Of a DNA stretch of 64,000 bases, positions 10,478-20,485 are shown one piece after another. The stretch is taken from assembly GCF_040807025.1 (NCBI RefSeq), contig NC_090953.1:26520997-26584996 (forward strand), given 5' to 3'. The position numbers were made by a program, and so were the translations under genes. The notes beneath the pieces are model-generated. The model was not told the DNA's origin. It searched no databases and saw only the letters and a list, made by a program, of their open reading frames with translations. Position 1 is the first letter of the stretch, and every line of letters starts with the position of its first letter. Origin of the DNA: Struthio camelus. Its lineage: Eukaryota > Chordata > Aves > Struthioniformes > Struthionidae.

Positions 10478-11746
10478 GTGAGGGTTTTGAGGTGATGAGG
10501 AAGAGCCTGGAGAGACTGTGAGAGGAGGAAATGTGTGTGCAGGGGGGCTGGAAGGAGGAGGCAGAGCCAGTTCATGAGCTGTGGGGAGCAGGAGGCACGC
10601 CTGGGTCCGCATGTGCTGGTGGTGCAATGGTGAGCGTAGCTGCCTTCCAAGCAGTGCAGGACAGGTTTTGTTCCCAGACAACACGGACAAAACGTTCTTC
10701 TTCCAGGTGCCTGCAGAGGCCCTTCCACCTCCTTCAGGGAAGTTCCTGCTGGAACACAGCTCAGCTTTCTCCAGCAAGCTCTCATCCCCTGAGGGGAGCC
10801 ACTCCCCTTGTTGCAGCCTCCCTGCATGCGCAGGCAAGAGAGCATCAGGCGGAGAGCCTAAGGGAGCTGGCCCCTGACCTGCCACCATGGTGCCTGTGTC
10901 AAGGGGTCCGGTGGCCTCCCTGGTCCCCCACTTGCGTGGGGAGGGTTAATGTTGGGCATGTTTTGGGGGAGCAACGTCATGCAAGGCTGGCAGTGCTAGC
11001 GCAAACTAGCTTCTCCCACAGGGGCTCCTTTGTGTTTGTGAAAATGAGTGTTTTGTTTTGTTTTAACCCCGTACCAGGAAAAATGTTCGTTCCCCTTAGG
11101 CTGCAAGCATTTGCAGGGGGTCGAGGTGGGGCTAAGCTTTGGCAGATCACTTTAAAAAGCATGGGGACACTTTGGTGGAGAAAAATGAAAGCGGGACTGG
11201 TGGCATCAGTGGCATCCGTGGGGGAGCTCGACCCAATGGGCTGTGAAAGAGGGATAGAGTGGATGCTTGTGCTCAGTGTGGAGCAGACACCAGCTCTCCT
11301 TCAATTCCAAAAGTAACCATACCAGTCATCCCGTGTAAAGGCCAGATTTCCTAGGTAACGGTGCCGGGAATACCAGTGTTGGGTACAGATGCCGCACAAC
11401 TGGGGCCACTGTGGGAAAAGCAATTAGAGGTATTTTATCTGGGAGGAGCCTGGGGTTGGAAAGGGAGGGCAAAGGCCAGCAGAAGGAAAGGTCTGGAAAT
11501 GATAAAAGGGATAATGAGGTTTGCAGAGCATGTGATCAGCGCTGTCTGGGGTGACCTGCCAGGCAGCCCTGTGCTTGATCAACACAGCCTAAACCTGTGG
11601 ACCACAAGCTAAACCTGCTGTTTTGCCCATACCATGCATGCCAAATCTGCTTCCACGGTCTTGAGGGCCACCAGAAGACAGGGACAGCGAGCGTTCTTTC
11701 CCTGGGGGAATGAACGGGAATGGGGGAACCCTGGGAACGGGGTGGA
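10478..11746 (+). repeat. Internal direct duplication in copy 1, second member
   Basis: Second member of the 1269-bp direct duplication. At 11747 it leaves the duplicated sequence and from 11764 rejoins the sequence common to all three units. Confidence 0.95.
10613..10685 (+). pseudogene. Decayed tRNA-Gly (TCC) copy, copy 1 second instance
   Basis: Identical to 6434-6506 at +4179. It is part of the internal direct duplication in copy 1 and shares all the same defects, so it was duplicated after decay. Confidence 0.9.
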
Positions 11747-11763
11747 TCTCTCATGTGCCCCCA

Positions 11764-13741
11764 CCCCCCGCCTGGCTCTGGGTTTTCCTGTGTGGCCATC
11801 CCCTCCCCACACAGCTTGGGGTGCAAATGGAGCCTGTGGGCACATCTCCCTTCTTGCACTGTAAAGGAACACTGCCAAGGCCCCCTCCCCACCTCCTGCC
11901 CCCGCCCACCCATGCGCGCGCGCACACACACACGCACACGCTTGCAGAGACTGTACAGGCAAGCTTGGCTCAACGAGAGCGATTATCACTAGCGACTCCT
12001 GAAACGGTGAGCCCTGCTATTACGGGATAAGGCCATGCTACGGCTGTGCCAGTCCCACAAGTAGCTGCTGCTGAAAGGGATGGCCACATGCTCCTCTGTC
12101 CCAATCCCACCTTGTCCCTCACGCTGGCTCTGACACTCTCCTGACAGGGAGCTGGTGTAGAGGGTGATGCTGGTTGGGAACCATTGATTTACGTGGGGAG
12201 TTACTTTCTCCCGGTGCAGCTCCGTGAAGCTGCACTCATCATGGGCCCACATAAGCACTGGAGAAAGCACGAGGGAAGCAGAGAGAGGACATGGCCAGAA
12301 ACAGAGCGGCTTTCGCCTCTGCAGGGCGCTTTCCTGTCCAGCTGGCTTTTCTGCAGGGCCAAACACCGTGCGCTGGGTGAGCAAGCGAGTGAGCCACGCT
12401 TTCAGACAAGCCCTGACTTGCGCATGCACAAAATATGCTCTGCTAGCCTCAAACATCTCCGCTAGCCGACAGGAAACTGAGGGCTTACTGACCTCCTGCT
12501 GCCTCAGGATGTGGGTCTGGGTGCCCCCCTGGTTATGCAAGTGGGAGGCCACTGGACCCCTTGACACAGGCACCATGGTGGCAGGTCAGGGGCCAGCTCC
12601 GTTAGGCTCTCTGCAGCTGAATTTACAACAGCTGGAGCACTGCAGGCCACTCTGCAGAACCAAGAAATGGAGGGGAACAGCTTCCAAGAAGTGGCTTTTT
12701 GTGCGGTATCTGTCACTGTTTTCCTGTACTGCAGACAAAACCAAGGTGGAAAGAGAGGGGCACCTTCAGAGCTTCTTTAAAAGCTTTTCACCATTCAGAC
12801 CCCGTGCTGCTCCAGCCTCTTAGAGGAGGAGCCTGAGTGTCCGGGAGCAGCAAGCGCCGGCTGATCCCTAAGGGATGGGGAGCCGGGTGCGATAACACGA
12901 CTGGCTGGGCAAGGACCTTGCCTGCCAGGGTCCCTTCCCACCGCCACCAAGCCAGGCAAACAGGGCAGGCCTGGAGATGCTAGCGAGGCTCAGCAAAGAG
13001 TACAGATCACCAGGGAAGTTCACCTGGTGATGAGGCAGGTCCGAGGTCAAGCTGGGAAGTAAATCTGCAGCTCAGGGTCAGAATCGGGTCTGGCAAGGGT
13101 GGTGAGGGTCAGACGCAGTCCAGTGATCACCAGGCAGGTCCATGGTGAAAAGGCAGGTCTGAGGTCAGGCTGGGACGTCAGACCGCGGGTCAGTGTCCAG
13201 ATCAATGGGGTCCATGGCTAGGCAGGGACATGGCCGTGACAGAGCCAGAGACTAGTACTCCCACAACATAGCGCAGCCAGAGGAAAGGCCTAGGGCTGAG
13301 CTTAAATGGGGCTCCTGGGCCCACAGGAAGAGGGTGCATGGTGGTGGGGGGGGGAGGTCCGAGCTGAGGCTGGTCAGGGCACTGAAGCCTATCAGTGCCC
13401 TCAGGGCTGTGACAGAGGGGGTCCCTCTCTCTGCTCAGCAGTGCCAGGAGCAGGCAGAAAGAGGGCCCAGCATAGCCCCGTGGTCTCATTGAACAGTCTC
13501 CCAAGGCCACCCTCCCACTGCTCTCCAAGAACCCAGAAACTCAGCGCAGTGACTCAGAAAAATCCAGCTCTGCCCTTGGAGAATATAGGTGTCTTTCTCT
13601 CCCTGGGAATGGAGAGAAAAGTGTGACTTGGAGCTGTGATTTGATTTCAGCACACCTGAGCTCTGTATTCTTGCTCTGGACAAGCCAACATGCTGTCACG
13701 GTGCTCCTGAGTCATGGCAAGAGTACGCATGTCTTTCCCAC
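11764..13741. other. Spacer common to all units, between pseudo-Gly and the LTR-like fossil
   Basis: It holds a short GCGCGCGC/ACACAC tract near 11915-11940, the repeat at 11997-12085, the arm at 12537-12614 of an inverted repeat with 6671-6756, and imperfect CAGGTC..AGGTCA.GCTGGGA repeats at 13010-13200 (copy 3 has six extra bases there). No gene is recognised. Counterparts start at 32271 and 52799. Confidence 0.65.
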
Positions 13742-14532
13742 TGGCAGGCGCCACACAGGCAAGTGTGGGACTCCGGATGGTGTAGCCCATAGAAGAGGGG
13801 TTTGCTCTGGGGTGCTCCCCAGGAGTTAGCGAACCCCAGGTGCACCATGGCTGTGGGGTTGCTGCACCCTGGGGGCACACCCTCTAACCACCCCATGATT
13901 GACAAGACCACATGAAGGAGAAGTGACACCGCAGACCCACACCACAAACATCTAGGGGCTGTGGAGCCATCCCCCACAGAACGACCTGTTACTGGGCGTA
14001 CCGTTACCAACAATTGCTACCCATGCTGGGTACGAGGGCTGGGCTGGGCACGAGGTTACCTGTTGGTATGCACTCTGCTATTGACTAGAGCCATACAGCT
14101 TTTGTATACCTGTGGGCTGGCGTTGTTTCGACTGGGTGTAAAAGAGAGGAAGCCCCATGGGTTTGTTGCGGACTTGGACCCATGGTCCGCTGGCCTGCAG
14201 ACCCGAGGACCCACCCGTCAGTGGGGATGCCCCTAATGTCAACAGCGTGGTGAGGAGAATCCGGGGAAAACTGTACCGGAGGGGTGGCCCGTGAGGGGCG
14301 AGAGCGGTCACCGTACCACCGTGCACCCGTGATTTAACCGTACAGCTCTGATAAGTATATGTACTTTCAGTTCTGTTATATTTCTCGCTATACTACACTG
14401 CACTTTTAGCTTTGTTATAACCTCCCATCTCTAATAAATTCTCACCCTTGACAAATGACAATCTCCCCGGTTCAGCGCAGCTAACTCGGGAATCCGAAAG
14501 AATCCCAGACACCCCTCTAGTGGCGCGTCACA
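13742..14532 (+). mobile_element. LTR-like fossil (possible solo LTR), copy 1
   Basis: A segment of about 0.8 kb with LTR-like composition. It has an AATAAA polyadenylation signal at 14433-14438 near its 3' side, an AT-richer stretch just before it (14345-14440), TG at the proposed start and CA at the proposed end. A possible 5-bp target duplication CCCAC flanks it (13737-13741 and 14533-14537). No gag, pol or env coding is attached, so if it is an LTR it is solo and old. The family is not recognised and the boundaries are tentative, since a 5-bp match can arise by chance. Confidence 0.35.
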
Positions 14533-14882
14533 CCCACGCGCTTTGAAGGCTGATGAACTGAGAAGCCAAAGACTTTGCCCGCAATGCCGCCCCATGGCCA
14601 GTTCCTGGGGAAGCAAGAGGGCTTCCTTCTGCCTTGGTTGGGGACTGGAGGGCTGCGTAGGGAGGGCTCTACCACAGTAACCCCCAGGGGGAGGCTGTGG
14701 CAGTCTGAAGGAGTGTGTGTGGGGGGGGGAAAGGGGCTGGGGAGTCAAAGAGAAAGGACAGGACATGAGCCAAGCGCTGAGCAACGACTGAGCTCCAGTT
14801 CCTGTGGGGAAGAGGCTCACTTGCTGCCGTGGTGCAGAGGAGGGAGGAGAGTGCAGCGCTCTCTGGGAGCTGGGAATTCGTG

Positions 14883-15062
14883 GAACGAGACAGACTGGAA
14901 GGGATCTCTGGAGGCCTCTAATTCAACTGCCCGCTCAAAGCAGGACTAGTGCCAAAGCTGGAGCCGGTCGCTCAGTGCCTGGCCCTGACACATTTTGAAT
15001 TTGCTCTCCATGGAAGGAGAGTCCAAACTTCTCTGGGCACCTGCTCCACACGGCTTCAATGC
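14883..15062 (-). mobile_element. CR1-type LINE 3' end fragment, antisense, copy 1
   Basis: The plus strand reads ACTGGAAGGGATCTCTGG, then TAATTCAACTGCCCGCTCAAAG and TCTCTGGGCACCTGCTCCA, matching the reverse complement of a diverged CR1 3' end. It is immediately followed by the 5' part of a sense CR1, so two CR1 copies abut in opposite orientation. Confidence 0.65.
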
Positions 15063-15084
15063 TCACTGAGTTAACTGGCTGCAC

Positions 15085-17035
15085 CGCTGGTGTTGGCAGC
15101 AGGGTTTTGGTTTCTATGACCGTGGGACCCTGTTTGAAGATCTGATGGAGAGAGCTGATGGAGAGAGCTGGGATCCACCTCACCAAGTGGGGCATGCGTG
15201 TCTTTGCCAACAGGTTGACCAGCCTGGCAAGGAGGGCTTTAAACTAGGCAAGATGGGGGAAGGGGAGTGTTATAGAGACAGGATAGTCAGTAAAACACTG
15301 CTCACGTCAGGATGCCTCCAGCGGGTGCATGCAGCCAGGGGCACAGCGCGGGACATGGCTATGGAGCATCCTCTTGCACCTCTCCTGAGAAGCCTGCATG
15401 CCCCATTTGGCTCTCTGAAATGCCTGTACACCAATGCACGCGGCATGGGGAATCGGCAGGAAGAATTAGAGATCTGTGTGCGGTTGCAGGGCCAGGATCT
15501 CGTTGCAGTTACAGAGACGTGGTGCGATAGCTCACGTGACTGGAATGCTGTCATGGATGGCTATGCACTTTTTAGGAAAGACAGGCTAGGAAGGCGAGGT
15601 GCTGTGGAGTTACTCTTTATGTGAGGGAGCAACTAGAATGTCTGGAGCTCTGCCTCGGGGTGGATGAAGAGCAAGCTGAGAGCTTATGGGTAAGGATTAA
15701 AGGGCAGGCTAACATGGGTGACACTGTTGTGGGGGTTTACTACAGGCCACCTGATCAGGAAGAAGTAGTCAATGGGGCCTTCTACAGACAGCTGGAAGTA
15801 GCCTCACGATCAGAGGCCCTGGTTCTCCCGGGAGACTTCAACCACCCTGACATCTGCTGGGAAGAGAGCACAGCTAGGCACAAACAGTCGAGGAGGGTCC
15901 TGCAGAGCACTGATGATAACTTCTTGACACAGGTGGTGGAGACGCCAACAAGGAGAGGTGTGCTGCTTGACCTTGTGCTAACAAACAAAGGAGGCCTGGT
16001 TGGATCTGTGAAGGCTGGGGGCAGCCTTGGCTGTAGTGGAGTTCAGGCTCCTACGAGGAGGAAGCAGGGCAATAAGTAATATAAGTCAGATCACAACCCT
16101 GGACTTCAGGAGAGCTAACTTTGGCCTCTTCAGGGACCTCCTCAGGGGAATCTCATGGGGTAGGGCCCTAGCAGGAAGAGGGGTCCAGGAGAGCCGGTTA
16201 ATATTCAAGCATCGTTTCCTCCAGGCTCAAGACGGGTGCATCCCTCTTGAGTAGGAAGTCCAGCAAAGTGGGCAGGAGACCTGCATGGATGAGCAAGGAG
16301 CTCCTGGCAGAACTCCAACAGAAGAAGGAAGTCTACAGAATGTGGAAAAGGGGACAGGCCACTTGGGAGGAATACAGGGACGTTGTCAGAGTGTGCAGGG
16401 ATGCGACGAGGAAGGCTAAGGCCCAGTTGGAATGAAATCTGGCAAGGGATGCCAAGGACAACCAGAAGGGCTTCTTCAACTACATCCTGGAGGTCCTCAC
16501 TGAGCATGTGGAGGACAAGGAGGTGATCAGGAGTAGTCAGCACGGGTTCACCAAAGGGAAATCATGCTTGACCTTCTCTGATGGCCTGACTGGCTGGGTA
16601 GATGAGGGCAGAGCATCCCCATGGATGCTGTCTCCCTGCACTTCAGCAAGGCTTCTGACACTGTCTCCCATCACTTTCTCATAGGTAAACTCAGCAAGTG
16701 TGGATTGGATGAGTGGACAGTGAGGTGGCCTGAGGACCGGCTGGATGGCCGAGCTCAGAGGGTTGTGGTCAGTGGCACAGAGGCCTGTAGCTCGCACTGT
16801 CCCGCAGGGGTCAGTCCTGGGTCCAGTCCTGTTCAACGTATTCATCGATGACCTGGACGAAGGCACAGAGTGCACCCGCAGCAAGTTTGCTGAGGATACT
16901 AAACTGTGGGGGAGTGGCTGACACACCAGAAGGCAGTGCTGCCGTTCCGAGGGACCAGGACAGGCTGGAGAGCTGGGCGGAGAGGAACCTCCTGAAGTTC
17001 AACAAAGGCAAGGGCAGGGTCCTGCCATCAGGAAG
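15085..17035 (+). mobile_element. CR1-type LINE, endonuclease plus deleted RT, copy 1
   Basis: A sense CR1 with its ORF2 start region. The segment ending GGGCTTTAAACTAGG near 15250 is typical of the CR1 region before ORF2. The APE-type endonuclease follows: CLYTNARGMGN, then VTETWCDSSRDW (15420-15615), then a frame change and VVGVYYRPPDQEE, LPGDFNHPDICWE and LLDLVLTNK (15690-16000). The SDH motif is disrupted. The linker [20 protein letters not shown] (16280-16435) leads to GFFNYI at 16470-16490, then jumps directly to the RT fingers/palm [14 protein letters not shown], losing several hundred codons. RT continues to FAEDTKL (FADD changed to FAED) and ends near 17035. It is dead by internal deletion, frame changes and loss of a catalytic Asp. 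Confidence 0.92.
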
Positions 17036-17386
17036 CTGTGGATTTAGCTCCCTGAAGGGAAGGGAGAAACAGCTTTGTGCCCAGGACACCCACACTCTTG
17101 TGGGGGGACCTCTCTGTGGTCCACTGCCTGTGAACCACAGCAGTCTCTGCCCCTCGGGGGCACTTTTGGAGGCCTGGATGCTAAGAAAGCAAAGGAGAAG
17201 GTGGGAGAAGATGCTGAGAAAGCAAAGGAGAACGCAGGAGGAGCACAGACAAGGGGCTGAGGAGTGGCACAGCCACCAACCAGCCCTGGCCAGAGACCTG
17301 GAGCGCAGCACTGCGGGGAGTGCTGGTGCACGTGCCCAAAGTGAGAGGCCCCACCTCTCAGGGAGCGGGGTGGGGCAAAAGGGCCA

Positions 17387-17458
17387 TAGCAGAGGATGGT
17401 TTCGATCCATCGACCTCTGGGTTATGGGCCCAGCACGCTTCCGCTGCGCCACTCTGCT
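17387..17458 (-). tRNA. tRNA-iMet-CAT: Initiator tRNA-Met (CAT), copy 1
   Basis: A 72-nt initiator tRNA on the minus strand that starts translation by delivering methionine to the 40S P site. Initiator hallmarks are visible: the A1-U72 acceptor end (AGCAGAG/CTCTGCT plus discriminator A), three G-C pairs flanking the anticodon loop (GGG/CCC around CCATAAC), and a T loop ATCGAAA in place of TTCGAAT. The anticodon CAT lies at 17424-17426 (complement). The sequence matches human iMet as I remember it, base for base. A T4 terminator (AAAA at 17377-17380 on the plus strand) lies 6 nt downstream. It lies about 350 bp past the degraded CR1 RT end. Confidence 0.98.
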
Positions 17459-19940
17459 CCCCCCAGCAGCTTTGTGGGGAGATGGCAGGGCCCTCCCTGC
17501 CACTCCCAGGCACTGACCGTGCCAGCTCTTGGGCTCGGGGGGTTGCCATTCCTCCTGCCTGGGCCTGGTCCCACAGAGGAAAAAAGTCTCCCCCGGGAAG
17601 CCCCAAGGCCGTGGGCCCGGGCTGAAGCCGCCTTGGTTTGCCCTTATGACACCATCTCCTGCCTGGCACAGACCCAGGGGAAAGCGGGGAGTTTGTGTTT
17701 GCCCAACTGAGCTGCCTCTGCAGGGGAGGACAGAAACCCCAGAGCCAGGGGGCAGCCTGCCTGCCTGCATTGTGCTGGGAGCGCTTGCTTCCCAACGAGT
17801 GGATGAGTGTCTGATGCTCTCCTAGCCAGGAAAAGGCTCCCCTCCACCTGGAGTCACGTGCCTCTCCTGCACACAGTGCTTTCCTTGTGCAGGCTTGGTG
17901 AGCCCTGGGAGCCCCCGGTGGCTTTCTGCCCTGGAGAGGCAGGTTCCACCTCTGCTGGTGACCTGCTGCTGACACACTTCCTCAGAGCCGCTGCCCAGGC
18001 CAAGCCTGAAGAGCTGCGCTAGAGTGACCCCTGAGCCCAATGGATGCTCTCTTGCTGCCATCCCAAGGACGTTTTGGGCACCTCCATTTCAGTCCGCAGC
18101 AAGGGAAGGAGGAAGCCCCAAACCAAGTCAACCCTGCTGGCCCCTTGCTGCCCCACATGACTGTGTTGTGGCAGGGCACCCTGCCAAGGGGGAAAGCCCC
18201 ATCACCTGGAAGGACTCAGGGACTGGCTCTGTCTCTTGCAAACTGCCCTGTGCTCACCAAAGACAGCAGCTGCGGTGCTTTAGTGCAAACCAGTGCTGGA
18301 GGAAGTAGGAGCAGGGAGGGCAGAGGAAGGCAGGAGTTAAGTGATGTTAGGAAGGAACTGGTGCAGGCTAGAGCAACGATTCCCAGGTGCTTTCCTGGCA
18401 GTGCCCTCTTTCCCAGGGCCCTGGACTTCTCTGCCTTGACAAAGCTCTGCTTCAGATGTGCCTTCCAGGCCCACCTGCCGTGCAGGCGTGTCAGGGCTCC
18501 TTGGCCTTGCTGGTGAGCTGACTGGCAGCTGTGTCCAACGCGGTGTCCCCACAGCTGTGTTCAACACGGTGTCCAGGCTCTCTGGCCTGGGGCCCAGAGG
18601 TGCGCCCCCTCCCCACGGAGCCCATAGTCTTCCTGGGTGGGAAGGAAACCCAGGCCTCCTGCATGTGCAGGAACCAGAGGAGCGCAGAGCTGGGCACTGC
18701 TTCCTCTCAGGCTGACGCAAGGGGAAGGAAAAATATCACTGTGGATGCCTTTTCCTGCATAGCGGAGGTGAGCAACTGTCTGGGAGAAAACAGCCTTACC
18801 TGTAAGGCAGTGGAGGAATCTGTGAGGGTGTGACCACCTTGAGAGCAGTGGTGCAGAGGGCACAGCGAGCTTAAACCTCGCCTGAAAAATGGGCTTGTTT
18901 CCCTCCCTCCCCTCTTACAGCTTACGCCAGGCAGCTTTGGGTGCCACTGTTATTGCAGGTGGAGGAAACAAACGCTGCACGGTCCCGTGCAGTGGAGAGA
19001 CCCGTGAAGGTGCTCTAACTCCATTTCAGTCAGTGAGAGACAAAATTAAGTCGTCCATGTCACTCTTAGGCCCTTGTTGCTCTGATGTGTTGATCCATCT
19101 AAATATTGCACGGTGAACCCATGGTTTTCACAAGCTGAGACTGAGAGTAGGCTTGATATTCTTAGGTTATGTGATCAAAGCTCACCCCCCCCACACACAA
19201 AGGAGTGCAGGGAGTCATTGGCTGGTTGGGGAACCCGAATAGTACCTTGCCCCAGCTACTCCCAGGCCTATCACAGGAAAGCAATCAGCCCATCAGTGGC
19301 TCGTTTCCACAAGCACAGAAGAGTGCCGAGGCACAATGGCAGGTGAGGGAACCCAGACAGCCTGCCTACTGAGAGAAGGGACACCCTGTCTGGGCTCCTC
19401 CCCGGGCTTTCCCAGGACAGCATCAACCCCATTGGCCAGGTGTGAAACCCATCACGATGAGTCAACAGGAGTGGATCTCTGGGACACCTTTTGCCCAGAG
19501 GGGAGGTTCTGTCTGGAGGTACAGGGCACGTTCTGGGATGCAGGGGAAGAGCATTTGGGGATTGCATAAGATGTAACGTGGGATTTTCAGGGGAGGAACC
19601 AAAGGCAAAGGAAGGTGATTTGGGGAGGAATAAATGTGGGAAGATAGAGGGATATGAGGACAAAGAGGGGCTGGCTGAGTGTGAATGGGGCTGCTCAGTA
19701 CGCTTCTCTGGCCGCGTCTTGCCTCTGATCAGCACAGTATGTCCTAGCTTCGTAAATTCCTTTCTGTATTTCCTATTCTGCATGCTTGTGTTTGCGTGGA
19801 GGTCTAAGTGCCATGAACCGCAGTCAGACCACGGCGCACAGGGGCCTCTGTGTGTGTGTGGTGCCAGGAGCTGGAGAGAGCAGAATGAGTGAACTTAAGT
19901 GTCAGCAATGGGTGGGGCAGGGCAGGGGGGCTGGAAGACC
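17459..19940. other. Spacer upstream of iMet, no recognised gene
   Basis: About 2.5 kb with only chance frames. A short imperfect direct repeat, AGCTGTGTCCAACGCGGTGTC/AGCTGTGTTCAACACGGTGTC, lies at about 18526-18570. I see no RNA gene or known repeat. Counterparts are about 37965-40463 and 58499-60997. Confidence 0.6.
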
Positions 19941-20275
19941 CCTGTGTCTGCGTTGCCAGCAACTGGAGCAAGTGAGGGTCTGATTGCCAGAAACTGGAAC
20001 GGGAATGTGGGTCAGAGGGTGCCTGTGCCTGGGGTATGAGCAACTGGAGCGAGCGAGGGTGCGCAAGTGAGTGTGCAATTGCTAGCAGACATCAAGCCAG
20101 ACTAGCTGGCAAGTAGGTGAAGTGACCTGGGAGCCAGGTATGTGTGTGTGTCTCCAAGGGTGAGAGCACAGGGGAGCTGGCTACTGGGCATGTGAGGGGA
20201 GTCCTGGCTGACTGCCAGAGGGACCGTGGGATCCAGGGAGGGTCGACTGGGAGACTCACTTCAGTGTATGTCTGT

Positions 20276-20310
<35 letters not shown>

Positions 20311-20485
20311 TCTAAGGTTGAGACCCCAGGGGAGCTGGGTACCAGAGGGACCGGGGGAGTCCCAGCCAACTGTGAGAGGGACCGTGGGGTCGACTGAGAG
20401 CTCTGTGTGTGTGTGTAAGGATGAGTGTGAGTGTAAGGGTGCCTGTACTAGCAACTGGAGCGGGGCTGCGGGCTCTGGGGCCTCG
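19941..20485. repeat. Degenerate minisatellite-like block, copy 1
   Basis: Imperfect repeats of AGCAACTGGAGC with AGGGTGCCTGTG or GAGCGAGGGTGCG linkers. It also has two longer units of about 110-130 bp, at 20147-20266 and 20300-20406, sharing GTGTGTGTCTC.AAGG.TGAGA, CAGGGGAGCTGG and AGAGGGACCGTGGG. It contains the TG microsatellite. No coding potential is apparent. Confidence 0.75.
20279..20309. repeat. TG microsatellite, 31 nt, copy 1
   Basis: An uninterrupted TG run inside the GTGTG-rich minisatellite-like block. Its length equals that in copies 2 and 3. Confidence 0.97.

Larger units (their letters stand above)
6651..11763. other. Copy-1-specific 5.1-kb segment
   Basis: Copies 1 and 2 agree up to 6650/31727 and again from 11764/32271. 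In between, copy 1 has 5113 bp and copies 2 and 3 have 543 bp of unrelated sequence. The segment contains the rest of the first duplicate (to 7567), a stretch of about 2.9 kb found once in the window (7568-10477: CA microsatellite, CR1 end, tRNA-Leu) and most of the second duplicate. The Gly-locus homology downstream of pseudo-Gly is cut at 6650 but runs on in copies 2 and 3, so the copy-1 state looks derived. Confidence 0.9.

Noticed and set aside
15145-16079. Endonuclease-like protein as a host gene
   Set aside because: The motifs are those of the CR1 LINE endonuclease, with frame changes and a downstream RT remnant.
16811-17770. 319-codon minus-strand open frame (also in copies 2 and 3)
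   Set aside because: It runs antisense through CR1 RT sequence and through the iMet tRNA gene, so it is a chance frame.
20279-20309. TG run as a Z-DNA regulatory element
   Set aside because: TG runs are common and nothing nearby supports a regulatory role.
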